Origin: Butyricimonas sp. Marseille-P3923
Lineage (GTDB): Bacteria; Bacteroidota; Bacteroidia; Bacteroidales; Marinifilaceae
Reading direction: 5' to 3'
Length of the DNA stretch: 64,000 nt
NCBI RefSeq assembly: GCF_900184685.1
Contig: NZ_FXXL01000005.1
Coordinates: 1 to 64,000 of the forward strand
Both the position numbers and the translations under genes were made by a program. Below are positions 24,697-34,029 of this stretch, in pieces. Each line of letters starts with the position of its first letter. Positions within the stretch are counted from its first letter, which is position 1. Below the pieces are notes generated by a model. That model did not search any database. It was given only the letters and a program-made list of their open reading frames with translations, and was not told the origin of the DNA.

Positions 24697-24728
24697 TTTG
24701 CGTCATTCGGCAATTTAGTGTATTTTTG
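24697..24728 (+). promoter_or_regulatory. Promoter of thiL
   Basis: TTTG (24697-24700) and TATTTTTG (24721-24728) are 20 bp apart, followed by the thiL ATG 26 bp later. No TPP riboswitch-like structure is visible in the short leader. Confidence 0.65.
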
Positions 24729-24754
24729 TACACGAAACAAGAAAGACACGAAGT

Positions 24755-25807
24755 ATGAGTGAAAACAAACCATTGACAAAACTATCCACGTTAGGGGAAT
24801 TCGGGTTAATCCGCCACTTGACACAAGATATAAAATTAAAAAATTCTTCTTCCGTGAAAGGAGTCGGCGACGATGCCGCAGTTCTGGACTACAAGGATAA
24901 AAAAGTGCTCGTCAGCACGGACATGTTGATAGAAGGCGTACATTTCGACCTCACGTATGCCCCATTGAAACATCTGGGATACAAGGCCGTAGCGACCAAC
25001 GTCAGCGACATTTGCGCCATGAACGGCACGGCGAAACAGATTACCGTTTCGTTAGCCATATCCAACCGCTTTTCGCTGGAAGCCGTGGAAGAATTATACG
25101 AGGGGATTTACCTCGCCTGCGACCAATACGGGGTAGACCTCGTGGGCGGCGACACGACATCTTCCAAAACCGGCATGTGTATCAGCATCACCGTGCTCGG
25201 GGAAGCAGACGACGAAGAGATCACGTACCGCAACACGGCAAAAGAAAACAACTTAATCTGCGTAAGCGGGGATTTGGGAGCCGCCTACATGGGTTTGCAA
25301 TTACTGGAGCGGGAAAAAGTGGTATTTCAAGAAAACCAGAGTTCCCAACCGGACTTCTCCGGCTACGAGTACATACTGGAACGCCAGCTAAAACCGGAAG
25401 CCCGGCAGGATATCGTCCGCCTGTTGAAAGAAAAAGGCATCAAGCCCACGGCCATGATGGACGTTTCCGACGGCCTCTCTTCCGAGGTATTGCACATATG
25501 CCACGATTCCGGTCTGGGTTGCAAAATATACGAGGATAAACTCCCGATTGATTACCAGACTTACAAAATGGCGGAAGAACTGAACATGAACGCCACCGTG
25601 TGTGCCCTCTCCGGCGGTGAGGACTACGAATTGCTGTTTACCGCCCCGCTGGAAGATTTCGAGAAATTATCCGCCATGGAAGGAATCAGCATCATCGGGC
25701 ATACCTGCGCCAAAAGCGAAGGATATAACTTGATCACGAAAGACGGCAATTCTTTCGAACTGAAAGCACAAGGCTGGGTAAATTTTAACCCCGACAACCA
25801 ACAATAA
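24755..25807 (+). CDS. thiL: Thiamine-monophosphate kinase
   Basis: The 350-residue enzyme phosphorylates thiamine monophosphate to thiamine diphosphate with ATP. Features are GEFGLIRHLT near the start, VGDDAAVLDY with the metal-binding Asp pair (near residue 38), STDMLIEGVHFDL, KAVATNVSDICAMNG, VDLVGGDTTSSKTGMCISIT, MMDVSDGLSSEVLHIC and ALSGGEDYELLFT near residue 290. The length and motif order match ThiL. It has its own promoter and is divergent from the SUF operon. The next gene follows after 10 bp. Confidence 0.96.
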   Translation: MSENKPLTKLSTLGEFGLIRHLTQDIKLKNSSSVKGVGDDAAVLDYKDKKVLVSTDMLIEGVHFDLTYAPLKHLGYKAVATNVSDICAMNGTAKQITVSLAISNRFSLEAVEELYEGIYLACDQYGVDLVGGDTTSSKTGMCISITVLGEADDEEITYRNTAKENNLICVSGDLGAAYMGLQLLEREKVVFQENQSSQPDFSGYEYILERQLKPEARQDIVRLLKEKGIKPTAMMDVSDGLSSEVLHICHDSGLGCKIYEDKLPIDYQTYKMAEELNMNATVCALSGGEDYELLFTAPLEDFEKLSAMEGISIIGHTCAKSEGYNLITKDGNSFELKAQGWVNFNPDNQQ

Positions 25808-25817
25808 ACGACCGACC

Positions 25818-26420
25818 ATGAGCAAACTGGACAATATATTGGACGAATCTTTACTGCACAGTGCCAGCGGCGACCGGAAAGCCCTCCGCCTGTTGTTGAG
25901 AAAAGTCATCCCCGACAGATTCCGCTATTATCACGAGAGCCGGGCAATAACCCGCCAAGAGGAATTTTCCGATATGCTATACAAAATCCTCTTGCTCGAA
26001 CTGGATGAGGAAGAAGAAGAAAGCATCGAACTGGCTGAACTGGCATACTTGGGCATCAGCGAAAGAATCACGTGTTCCCCGGAAAACATCTACGATTGCG
26101 TGAAGAAACGAATCATATTGATGCATTATTTCGCGGACTATTTCACGGATAGCATGATTGAGGTATTTCTGAAAAAATACAGGGCGGACAATCTATTGGA
26201 AGCCCGGAAACTTGCGTTGGAATCCCTCGAACGGATGCAGCTATTCGATATTTTCTTTATGGAACAAAACTTCGGCAACCGTATCGACCGGGACGAACAA
26301 CTCTCCGACGTCAACAATGACATTGAACTCGCTCCCAACCTCTCGGACGAGGAACTGGAAGAAGCCGGACTGATGCACCGGGTGCTGTACGCCTATTTGA
26401 AAATGAAGTACAGGGAATAA
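25818..26420 (+). CDS. Unknown cytoplasmic protein downstream of thiL
   Basis: I do not recognise this 200-residue protein. It is helical and acidic, with the run ELDEEEEESIELAELAYLG near residues 68-86 and the segments RKALRLLLRKVIPDRFRYYH and VKKRIILMHYFADYFTDSMI. There is no signal peptide or membrane helix and no cysteine pair. It starts 10 bp behind thiL and probably shares its transcript. A link to thiamine metabolism cannot be claimed from position alone. Confidence 0.7.
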   Translation: MSKLDNILDESLLHSASGDRKALRLLLRKVIPDRFRYYHESRAITRQEEFSDMLYKILLLELDEEEEESIELAELAYLGISERITCSPENIYDCVKKRIILMHYFADYFTDSMIEVFLKKYRADNLLEARKLALESLERMQLFDIFFMEQNFGNRIDRDEQLSDVNNDIELAPNLSDEELEEAGLMHRVLYAYLKMKYRE

Positions 26421-26540
26421 ACAACCCTTTACTCGGGGGAAAGCTACCGCGAAGCATTAAATTAGCCTTTCTCCCACATCCCGAACACGAGGAACAACAT
26501 TTCGCCAGCGTGTGTTAAAAAAGCATATACTTTACTAAAA

Positions 26541-26584
26541 CGTGGGCGAAGTGTGGGCGAAATACAGGCGAAGAGTGGGCGATG
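26541..26584. repeat. Four 11-bp tandem repeats
   Basis: Four units of consensus NGTGGGCGAAR run from 26541 to 26584 (cgtgggcgaag, tgtgggcgaaa, tacaggcgaag, agtgggcgatg). They lie in the 344-bp gap between two convergent genes; apart from the terminator at 26699-26724 I see nothing else there. Confidence 0.65.
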
Positions 26585-26698
26585 TCGCCTAACACTCGGG
26601 CAACACCCACCCTAAACCCTTCCTAATCTATTAGCTATCCCTTGAGTTAGGGATACTAAAGTATTGGCAAACTACTTAATTCATGCCATACAGAAAGA

Positions 26699-26724
26699 AG
26701 AGTGCACTTTTTACAGCACACTCT
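26699..26724 (-). terminator. Weak terminator hairpin after the ABC transporter operon
   Basis: A 9-bp stem with two wobble pairs (26699-26707 with 26716-26724) and an 8-nt loop lies 40 bp past the transporter stop. The T tract is poor. Confidence 0.4.
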
Positions 26725-26764
26725 CCATGAAAAACACGTCTGATAAAAAGCACACTCCGGCGAA

Positions 26765-29062
26765 CTATCTTCCCCGGCGACGAAGCCAGATATAGAGTCC
26801 GCACAAAACCATGAGTACCGGCAACACCCACATAAACACGATTTTCCAAACGGCCGCCCCGGTCTGTCCTAAATAGAAATCCGTATCCGTGGGCGCGGGT
26901 CTGCGAACGTCGATAGGTACTTCCTCGTCCGACATCCAATAGAAAGTTCCCATGATGACGGAAAAATTGGAAGCATTGATTCCTTTGCGCCCTGTGCTTA
27001 ATTCACCGTTACTGATACAATCGGCATCACCGAAAATCATTATTTTCTGTTCCCTGCCTGCCACCTCCCGGGTCAAAGCAACAGTAGTCACGTAGGATTT
27101 CTGCACCTCCCCGCTTCCCGAATCCAAAGTCACCGTATCATCCACGAAATTCACGGTCTGCAATTCGTTCCATACTAAAGAATCGGTTCGGAATAACGGA
27201 CTTACCTTAAAGCCTTTACCCGTGGTATACTCCAACCCGGACACGTTCGGCATAGTAACTACCGATTCATACTTCCGCATATCCGCAAAATGATAAACCA
27301 ATTCCCCAGCCTCCTCCGTCGGGTAGGCTTGAATAAGTTCCGGCGCGTAATTCTCCGTGGTCCGGACAAGGATTCCCGGAACGAGTTTCACCCCGAACGA
27401 TTCCAAAATCAGGCTCATCACGTCCCCCCGTTTCGGTTCGCTCAAGATTAAAAGATTGCCCCCGCGGGCAACGTACTTATCCCAATTCACCTGTTCTTCC
27501 GGCGTGAACGGGGAGCGCATCTCTGCCACCACAATGATATTCACGTCTTCCGGTACTTCCCGCTCCAACGACACTTCCGCCACGTCAAAACCTTGGTTCA
27601 TCAGAGCATAACGGAATTTCTTGTCCTTCGTGAAAGCACTGTAATTCCGGTCACCGTCTTGGCGGATGTTCCGTTCGCCATGCCCGGTCAGAAAGCCCAC
27701 TTTCGGCAATCTCATCGCGAGACGTTTGAAGGCAGCCGTGATTTCGGTTTCCCCCGGGTGATGCATCATATCGTTAAAAGTTCTCAAGAACGTCTTTTCA
27801 CCGCTCTCCCGTTCCAATATCCGGACAAACAAGTTTCCTTCGCCGGAAAGGTCGATTTGTTTCTTGATTTGTTCCGGAGTGATGAATAAATTGGAATCTA
27901 AATTAAAAATACGCATGTACTCTTTTGCCCGTTGTTCCGTATTTTTACCCGGGAAACGCTTGTCCATTTCCGGATTGACCACGGTATCGTAATAGTAGAC
28001 ATATTTCATTTTAATATCCGGCTTGAACCGGAGATAATGACGGAATCGCTGTTCATCATATTTCACCCGATCCGGCAGTGCCGTCCACACGTCTTTTTCA
28101 TCCAACACGTTCACGTAGGTCGTTATCGTCATACCTCCTTCCAGACGTTTGATTACATCCTGACTGTTAGGTGTCAACGTATTCGTCTTGGTTGCTGTCG
28201 CGTCATAATAAGTCATCAATGACGGGCGGGAAGAAAGGTATCCCAGCAACATTGCCAGAAACAGCACGGAAAAGTATTTACCAATAGTAGACACCCACGG
28301 ACTCTTCTGCCGCACGGATTGCATCCGTACCACGGCAAGCGCGAGGAACATCGCCACGACAATAATAAAATACAGCACGTCTTCGCTACAAATCAACCCG
28401 TTGACAAATTCATTGCAACGCCCCGATATGGAAAGCCAATAAGTAATCTCCCGTACCAGAGCTACCCCCTGCCACATATCTTTCACGAAATTCAACACCG
28501 CCAACATGGCTAAGGTCAACACGGCGGCAACCACTTGATAGGAAGTCAAGCTCGACATGAAAAGACCTATCGCCGCGTACGCGCAAATCAAAAGATACAA
28601 CCCCAACAAGCCGGAGAGTACCGCCGGAAGGTCAAAGTCCTTCACCACGATTGCCGAAAAAATAATCATTAATACCAGCACCCCGATCAACGCTAACCCG
28701 TAGATCATCATCGACAAGAATTTGCCCAGTATAATCTGGGTATTGGTCACCGGCGAGGAGTACAGCAACTTGATAGAGCCGCTTCCCAGTTCCCGGCTCA
28801 TCAATCCCATGGTAAGCAAAGGAATATACAGGTACAGGTAGCCTTGAATATCCGCGAATATAGAGTATTGAGAACTGGCGAACAGTATCGGGGTAAGGGG
28901 AGGGAGGGAATATCCCATCGTTTGCCCTTGGGCTATCTGTACCAGATATTGCCCGAACGCCATACACCCTTGAAAAGAGAAAATCACGAGTATCAACCAC
29001 GCCACCGGTGAATAAAAAAGAGTTTGCAACTCTGTTCTAGCTATTTTATATATCGTTTTCAT
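26765..29062 (-). CDS. Gld-like ABC transporter: permease fused to GldG-like domain
   Basis: The 765-residue protein joins two parts. Residues 1 to about 240 are an ABC-2 type permease with about six membrane segments (YSPVAWLILVIFSFQG, YIPLLTMGLMSRELGSGS, MIYGLALIGVLVLMIIFSAI). The rest is GldG-like: a membrane segment near residue 275, a large extracytoplasmic region with VGFLTGHGERNIRQ and LLILSEPKRGDVMSLI, and a C-terminal membrane helix with a basic RRRGR end. In gliding Flavobacteria the matching GldF and GldG are separate proteins that work with the ATPase GldA. The homologue in non-gliding gut Bacteroidales has no established role. The ATPase gene lies 20 bp upstream. Confidence 0.85.
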   Translation of the reverse strand: MKTIYKIARTELQTLFYSPVAWLILVIFSFQGCMAFGQYLVQIAQGQTMGYSLPPLTPILFASSQYSIFADIQGYLYLYIPLLTMGLMSRELGSGSIKLLYSSPVTNTQIILGKFLSMMIYGLALIGVLVLMIIFSAIVVKDFDLPAVLSGLLGLYLLICAYAAIGLFMSSLTSYQVVAAVLTLAMLAVLNFVKDMWQGVALVREITYWLSISGRCNEFVNGLICSEDVLYFIIVVAMFLALAVVRMQSVRQKSPWVSTIGKYFSVLFLAMLLGYLSSRPSLMTYYDATATKTNTLTPNSQDVIKRLEGGMTITTYVNVLDEKDVWTALPDRVKYDEQRFRHYLRFKPDIKMKYVYYYDTVVNPEMDKRFPGKNTEQRAKEYMRIFNLDSNLFITPEQIKKQIDLSGEGNLFVRILERESGEKTFLRTFNDMMHHPGETEITAAFKRLAMRLPKVGFLTGHGERNIRQDGDRNYSAFTKDKKFRYALMNQGFDVAEVSLEREVPEDVNIIVVAEMRSPFTPEEQVNWDKYVARGGNLLILSEPKRGDVMSLILESFGVKLVPGILVRTTENYAPELIQAYPTEEAGELVYHFADMRKYESVVTMPNVSGLEYTTGKGFKVSPLFRTDSLVWNELQTVNFVDDTVTLDSGSGEVQKSYVTTVALTREVAGREQKIMIFGDADCISNGELSTGRKGINASNFSVIMGTFYWMSDEEVPIDVRRPAPTDTDFYLGQTGAAVWKIVFMWVLPVLMVLCGLYIWLRRRGR

Positions 29063-29082
29063 TGTATTTGTTTTTAATCTGT

Positions 29083-30003
29083 CTACTTTTTAGATAATTC
29101 AGCGAAAATAGCATCCAGAGAACTTCTCTCCAGATTGATTTCCGTCAAACGCCATCCACGGGCGACACTGGTTTCCACGACCCGCTCCATGACTTCCTGC
29201 GCATCGGAGAATTGCAACCGGTATTTCATTCCTCCCAATTCTTCCACGCGCAACACTCCCGGAAGGGATTGCAATTCTTCCACCGGGGGCATAGCTACCA
29301 GATTGACCATTATCGTGTTCGGGATGATGTAATTATCAAATTCATCCACGGAACCGGCGAATACCAGCGAACCTTGTTCTATCATGCGGATATAGTCACA
29401 GGTAGCCTGTACTTCAGACAAAATATGAGTGGAAAGCACCACGGTACAATCGCGGGCGATTTCCTTGATCAGATTCCGAATTTCCACGATTTGATTCGGG
29501 TCCAGCCCATTCGTGGGTTCGTCCAGCACGACAAAATCCGGACGATGGATGATGGCTTGGGCAATACCCACCCGTTGCTGGTACCCACCGGAAAGATTAC
29601 GGATCAGACGCTTTTGGAAATGGGTAATCCCGCATCTCTCCATGACGTCCCCTACCGCCTTACGTGCCTCGCTATCCGACATCAACCTCATGTTAGCGCT
29701 GTAAATCAAATATTCCTCGACCGTCAAATCCATTTGCAATGGCGGTTTCTGGGGCAAAAAACCGATATGACGTTTCGCCTCCACGGGATTCTCCCGCATA
29801 TCGATTCCCTTGATAAATACGTTTCCTTCCGTTTGCTTCAATACCCCGCAGATGATGTTCATCGTTGTTGATTTCCCGGCTCCGTTGGAACCCAATAATC
29901 CATAGATACCATTTTGAGATATTTCAAAATTAATATCCCGAACCGCCCACTGCACGCTATAGCGGTGTGACAAATTCTCTACTTTTACAATTGATTTTTC
30001 CAT
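29083..30003 (-). CDS. ABC transporter ATPase (GldA-like)
   Basis: The 306-residue ATPase has Walker A GSNGAGKST (near residue 38), a Q-loop in IGFLPQKPPLQMDLTVEEYL, signature LSGGYQQRVGIAQAI (near residue 137), Walker B DFVVLDEPTNGLDP, the H-loop LSTHILSEVQATCDY and a C-terminal regulatory tail of about 85 residues. It is the partner of the fused permease encoded 20 bp downstream. The gene is preceded by a hairpin (30075-30109) that separates it from uptake locus 2. Confidence 0.93.
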   Translation of the reverse strand: MEKSIVKVENLSHRYSVQWAVRDINFEISQNGIYGLLGSNGAGKSTTMNIICGVLKQTEGNVFIKGIDMRENPVEAKRHIGFLPQKPPLQMDLTVEEYLIYSANMRLMSDSEARKAVGDVMERCGITHFQKRLIRNLSGGYQQRVGIAQAIIHRPDFVVLDEPTNGLDPNQIVEIRNLIKEIARDCTVVLSTHILSEVQATCDYIRMIEQGSLVFAGSVDEFDNYIIPNTIMVNLVAMPPVEELQSLPGVLRVEELGGMKYRLQFSDAQEVMERVVETSVARGWRLTEINLERSSLDAIFAELSKK

Positions 30004-30074
30004 TCTTGTTATTTATACAGTAAATACTTTCGTTTATGCACACGACACCCTGACCACCCGGTAAACAAGCGGTC

Positions 30075-30109
30075 TTTTGGAGGTACTCCCGAACAAAGTA
30101 CCTCCAAAA
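30075..30109. terminator. Perfect 13-bp hairpin after locus 2
   Basis: TTTTGGAGGTACT (30075-30087) pairs perfectly with 30097-30109, with a 9-nt loop. It lies 11 bp after the stop of the PKD-like gene and most likely ends the locus 2 transcript. Confidence 0.7.
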
Positions 30110-30120
30110 ATCAAATACAT

Positions 30121-31746
30121 CTATTGCGGGTAATATCTCATAAAAGTGACGCCGCCGTCATAGTGTTTCTCCCAGATAATCCGGTATAACGTTTCGCCCG
30201 GTTTCCGGGGGTCGGTGTACACTTGTACCAGTTTCATATCTCCCGTGTCAAACCCCACGGTGTACACGGCTCCATTCACATAACCGTCCGCCGCACTCGA
30301 GAAAGAACGCCCGGAAGACGCCGTCAATGCCAAATGCGTGATATTCCCCGTCACCCCGGTGCACTCGAACACTTTCTCCAACCCGGTTCCACTCGTTGTC
30401 ATCCGGTAAAGTGCATTCCCCACGGCGAAATAAATGTATTCCGGTCCAAGCACACCTATTTTCCATGCTTGGAATACCGCCGTACCGGATCGCCACAGGC
30501 TTGCAATATCCTCCGAAACCCTGAAAGCCGACGTGGGCGAGTACGTGATTTGCGTTTGATATACCCGGTAAGTGAATTGTTGCATATAATAATCCCCGTT
30601 TTTCTTGTATACAAGATACCACGTACTCTCGGGCGTTATCGTACCGGAATTGAGTACTTCTATTAACTCCGCGTCAAAATTACTCAATGACATATAATTA
30701 TCCGGCAACGCGGGATATTCCGGGAAAGCGGAAACGACTGTTTTGTCCACAACCGATGCCACAATCAAGAAACGCTTTTTCTCCCGCTCGTAAACCATCC
30801 CAACCGGGAAGATTCGAGTAGCCTTGATTTCTTCGCTTCCTTTATCCGGTATATCATAAGGATCATCAAACGTCAACGGCTCGGAAATAAAAGAACCCGT
30901 GCAGGGGATGCCGTCGTCATAATTGATGCGGGAGTAAATTTTACCCGACTCGTCCAGCAACAGGCTGATCGCCCCCGTGTTCACGAAGTCTACCGGTTTC
31001 AAATTAGCCGGAATTTCAACAAACTCATCCCGCAACATGGTAATTTTCCTGATTGTTTTCTGCTTCACGGTCACCGCTTTCGTGTAATCCTTATCCAACA
31101 GTTGGAAATATACTTCATCCAAATTCCACGTCAAGCCGGTCATACGTTCTACTTTCACGACATGCTCACAAGGAAATTCCTCGCCGTCATTGCACAAGGG
31201 ATAGATATTTTCATGACCTATATATTTAGTCACGCTAAACCCTTTCAACGACTCCCCGAAGAAGTCAATGTCTTCCTTGACATAAGAGAGTTCCACGAAA
31301 TCGAAAGCTCCCTTTCCCCCGTGATTTCCCATAATCATCACCCCCCGCTCGAAAGGAGCCGCCATTCTTATTACAAACGTGTAGACGAAAGCGCTCTCCC
31401 CGCCTTCCCGCCAGATATACAAAGCCCCCGACGTTTCATTCATAAACGTATCCTCGTACACTTCCTTTTCTGCAACCACCTTGCCATCTACCCGCCACTC
31501 GTAGGTCAGTTTTTCCGTACCCCGGTAATATGCCCGTGCATTCATTTTCAATTCAGTACCGGGAGATACGGTAAAACTAAAACCGCTCTTTTCTTCCAAT
31601 ACCACAATCTTTGTCCCCGCATTCTCGTTCGTGATAATGACCGAGTCCGGCAGTAAAATAGCAGATGTATTCAAATTGGTTTTATCGTCCAGACAACCGA
31701 TGCCGAAAAACCAAAGTATATTGCATAGCCAAAATAATTTTCTCAT
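30121..31746 (-). CDS. PKD-like family lipoprotein, locus 2
   Basis: The 541-residue lipoprotein (lipobox FFGIGC, Cys18, then LDDKTN) has an N-terminal PKD-like beta domain in which KLTYEWRVDGKVV near residue 78 is the typical core, followed by a long region with repeated beta strands that could form a propeller-like domain (FDFVELSYVKEDID, GPEYIYFAVGNALYRMTTSG, GAVYTVGFDTGDMKLVQVYT). Such proteins close SusCD operons in Bacteroidales and are probably surface-exposed binding proteins. The ligand is unknown. A paralogue with the same position is at 43904-45517. Confidence 0.8.
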   Translation of the reverse strand: MRKLFWLCNILWFFGIGCLDDKTNLNTSAILLPDSVIITNENAGTKIVVLEEKSGFSFTVSPGTELKMNARAYYRGTEKLTYEWRVDGKVVAEKEVYEDTFMNETSGALYIWREGGESAFVYTFVIRMAAPFERGVMIMGNHGGKGAFDFVELSYVKEDIDFFGESLKGFSVTKYIGHENIYPLCNDGEEFPCEHVVKVERMTGLTWNLDEVYFQLLDKDYTKAVTVKQKTIRKITMLRDEFVEIPANLKPVDFVNTGAISLLLDESGKIYSRINYDDGIPCTGSFISEPLTFDDPYDIPDKGSEEIKATRIFPVGMVYEREKKRFLIVASVVDKTVVSAFPEYPALPDNYMSLSNFDAELIEVLNSGTITPESTWYLVYKKNGDYYMQQFTYRVYQTQITYSPTSAFRVSEDIASLWRSGTAVFQAWKIGVLGPEYIYFAVGNALYRMTTSGTGLEKVFECTGVTGNITHLALTASSGRSFSSAADGYVNGAVYTVGFDTGDMKLVQVYTDPRKPGETLYRIIWEKHYDGGVTFMRYYPQ

Positions 31747-31783
31747 AATTGTTCATTTAAAAGTTTTGTACTTTTATATCATC

Positions 31784-32485
31784 TTACCCGGCAATAGGTA
31801 CTTTCATTGTAGTGCCGTCCACATCCTCACGAGGTTTTGCCTCCAGAGCCCGCTTGAATTTTATCGCGTAATGCCGTTTCTCGGAAGGGGTCAACACCCC
31901 GAAATCCTGAATTCCGGTTTCCTCAGCGAAAGCCAAATACTTCAAGTAAGAATATTTACCCAGATAGGACAATTCCACTACCCCACCTTCTTCCCACCAT
32001 TCGGGACGATCCACCACGTCGGACACGTGCAGTTCGATGTACACCGAATCCCGCATATAGGGCTCGAAATTCTCGTTCTTCACCAGTTCGAACCTCAATA
32101 CTTTTACCCCTTCTTTCAGCACCGGCTTCCGGTGAACGGTAATTTCTACCGTATCGACATTCCCCCGTCCCCCGCGAAACACCTGTTCCAACGGCAAATC
32201 ATAACATTCCGCCGGCAAGGTCGTCATCGTGTCGACCACCGCTACGCGGAATTTCAAATCCTCGGTCAAATCATTCCCGTTGAATTGTACGGGGAAACGG
32301 AACACTTTATCGGTCACGCCATCTTTCTCGAAAGCGAACGTGTAACTTCTCTTGTAATAATTCTCTCCCGGATTGCTGCCGAAAGTCAACCGGATATACC
32401 TGTCAGGAGAAAATAATTCAGGCTTTTCCTCTTCGCAAGCCACTAAAGCAAAGAATAAAAAAGATATGATATATAGATATTTCAT
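31784..32485 (-). CDS. DUF4843 lipoprotein, locus 2
   Basis: The 233-residue lipoprotein (lipobox ALVAC, Cys17) shows the DUF4843 pattern: RYIRLTFGSNPGENYYKRSYTFAFE, VFRFPVQFNGNDLTEDLKFRVAV near residue 60, ECYDLPLEQVFRGG, a strand KVLRFELVKNENFE and a C-terminal SEKRHYAIKFKRAL. It is beta-rich and probably sits on the outer membrane beside the SusCD complex. It starts 23 bp after the susD stop. The function is unknown. Confidence 0.82.
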   Translation of the reverse strand: MKYLYIISFLFFALVACEEEKPELFSPDRYIRLTFGSNPGENYYKRSYTFAFEKDGVTDKVFRFPVQFNGNDLTEDLKFRVAVVDTMTTLPAECYDLPLEQVFRGGRGNVDTVEITVHRKPVLKEGVKVLRFELVKNENFEPYMRDSVYIELHVSDVVDRPEWWEEGGVVELSYLGKYSYLKYLAFAEETGIQDFGVLTPSEKRHYAIKFKRALEAKPREDVDGTTMKVPIAG

Positions 32486-32508
32486 GTCATTGCATTTTAT
32501 TGAATTAA

Positions 32509-34023
32509 TTACTGTATCGCAGACTCGTTATTCGGTATTGGCATTACCAATTTCCCATGGTGATCTACCGTAACACCCTCTTCTATTCTCAAGGGAAGAT
32601 TTAACCGCTTATAAACGTAAACCAGATACCCTTCCCCGATAAACTCCCGACGATACTCCCGAACAATAGCTTCACGGAAATTATCGGCAGAAATACCCTC
32701 CGACAATTTTAATGAACTGTTGCTCCGGGCATCAGCCATTAAATTAAAAATCTCGATTGCCCGTCCCGGGTTCTTCTCGAAAACACTCTCCGCAGCAATA
32801 TAATAACATTCCGGGAAACGCAAGACGGGGATGAAATTCTTGGTCGCATTCATCAACCGGACGTTTCCTCCCATATCCTCGGTCACGTTCCAATAATATT
32901 TCATCAAATAGTCCGCATAGAATCCTCCCGTATACCTTACATCCGACAAATTCCCGGCAAATATATCCCGTATCCCGGCAACATTAATTTGCGGTCCCCG
33001 CATCCCGAAGTAGAGATCCGTCCAATCCGGATAGTCCGTGCGATAGAGCCCCAATAACATCTCTTTATGCAGGCGGGGTTCGGCGCTGTACACGAACACG
33101 GGACAAGCGATAGCACTCGGATAGGTGAAACTGTAAAACTTTTTGGATTCCACCATATTCACCACGGCTGACGCGTAAGTGTACGCTTTATCTTTTTCGC
33201 CGGCATACAGGCACACGCGTGAAAGTAACTGGAGCATAGCCCAATAATTAAACCGGAGAGCCCGATACTGGAAAAACTCATCCTTGACGGAAGTCACGTA
33301 ACCGTCACTCAATGGCAAGCGAGTGGATACATTGTTATATTGGAAAGAAATATAGCCTTTGTTGCCTTCCAAGGTATCCATCGGGGCAACGAGGTCTTTC
33401 GCTTTCTCCAGATCGGCTATTATATTTTGTAACACCTCTTTGGTCGGTAGCGGAGTATTAATTTTAGAGGGGAAAACAGTCACGTAAGGCACATAGGCAG
33501 TGACACCTCCCCCATCCGACACGGGAGCCTGCGCAAATACACGCACGAGTTCAAAGTGCATCATGGCACGAATCGCGTACGCCTCCCCCAGAATCATATT
33601 CTTGGTCAAGTCGCCCTCCGGAAAACGGGTTTCAGTGTCCTTATTCAAGTTTTGGAGCAAATTATTCGCCTCGGCAATCACGTTGAAGGCATCCAACCAA
33701 ATACCGGAGGCAACGCCTTGGGCTGCCGTATTCTCGTATTTGAAGTTAGCGATCTCGTCCCAGCTCTGGTGATTCTCTTTATCCAGAATATAGCTTCCGC
33801 CCCAAGCCTCAACAGCACCGAAGGTCAATTCTTTCCCGTATAGATTCTGTCCGCCCATCGCTATATAAAGCCCGTTCAACGCAGCATAGTATCCTTCGGC
33901 TTCTTCAAACAATGTTTCTTCATAAATGTCCAGTTCGGAATTGACATCCAACCATTTCTCGCATGACGTGAACAACGTCAACGTGATCAACAAACTTGTC
34001 AAATATTTTACCTTCATAATCAT
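32509..34023 (-). CDS. SusD/RagB-family lipoprotein, locus 2
   Basis: The 504-residue lipoprotein (lipobox TLFTSC, Cys21) has the SusD opening CEKWLDVNSELDIYEETLFE, TPR-like helices (GEAYAIRAMMHFELVRVFAQ near residue 150; RFNYWAMLQLLSRVCLYAGE near 255) and the C-terminal block AIVREYRREFIGEGYLVYVY near residue 468. It follows susC by 6 bp. It should bind substrate for the locus 2 transporter. Confidence 0.93.
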   Translation of the reverse strand: MIMKVKYLTSLLITLTLFTSCEKWLDVNSELDIYEETLFEEAEGYYAALNGLYIAMGGQNLYGKELTFGAVEAWGGSYILDKENHQSWDEIANFKYENTAAQGVASGIWLDAFNVIAEANNLLQNLNKDTETRFPEGDLTKNMILGEAYAIRAMMHFELVRVFAQAPVSDGGGVTAYVPYVTVFPSKINTPLPTKEVLQNIIADLEKAKDLVAPMDTLEGNKGYISFQYNNVSTRLPLSDGYVTSVKDEFFQYRALRFNYWAMLQLLSRVCLYAGEKDKAYTYASAVVNMVESKKFYSFTYPSAIACPVFVYSAEPRLHKEMLLGLYRTDYPDWTDLYFGMRGPQINVAGIRDIFAGNLSDVRYTGGFYADYLMKYYWNVTEDMGGNVRLMNATKNFIPVLRFPECYYIAAESVFEKNPGRAIEIFNLMADARSNSSLKLSEGISADNFREAIVREYRREFIGEGYLVYVYKRLNLPLRIEEGVTVDHHGKLVMPIPNNESAIQ

Positions 34024-34029
34024 ACTATT

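Noticed and set aside
26541-26584. Tandem repeats considered as a CRISPR array
   Set aside because: The unit is 11 bp with no spacers, and no cas gene is present in the window.
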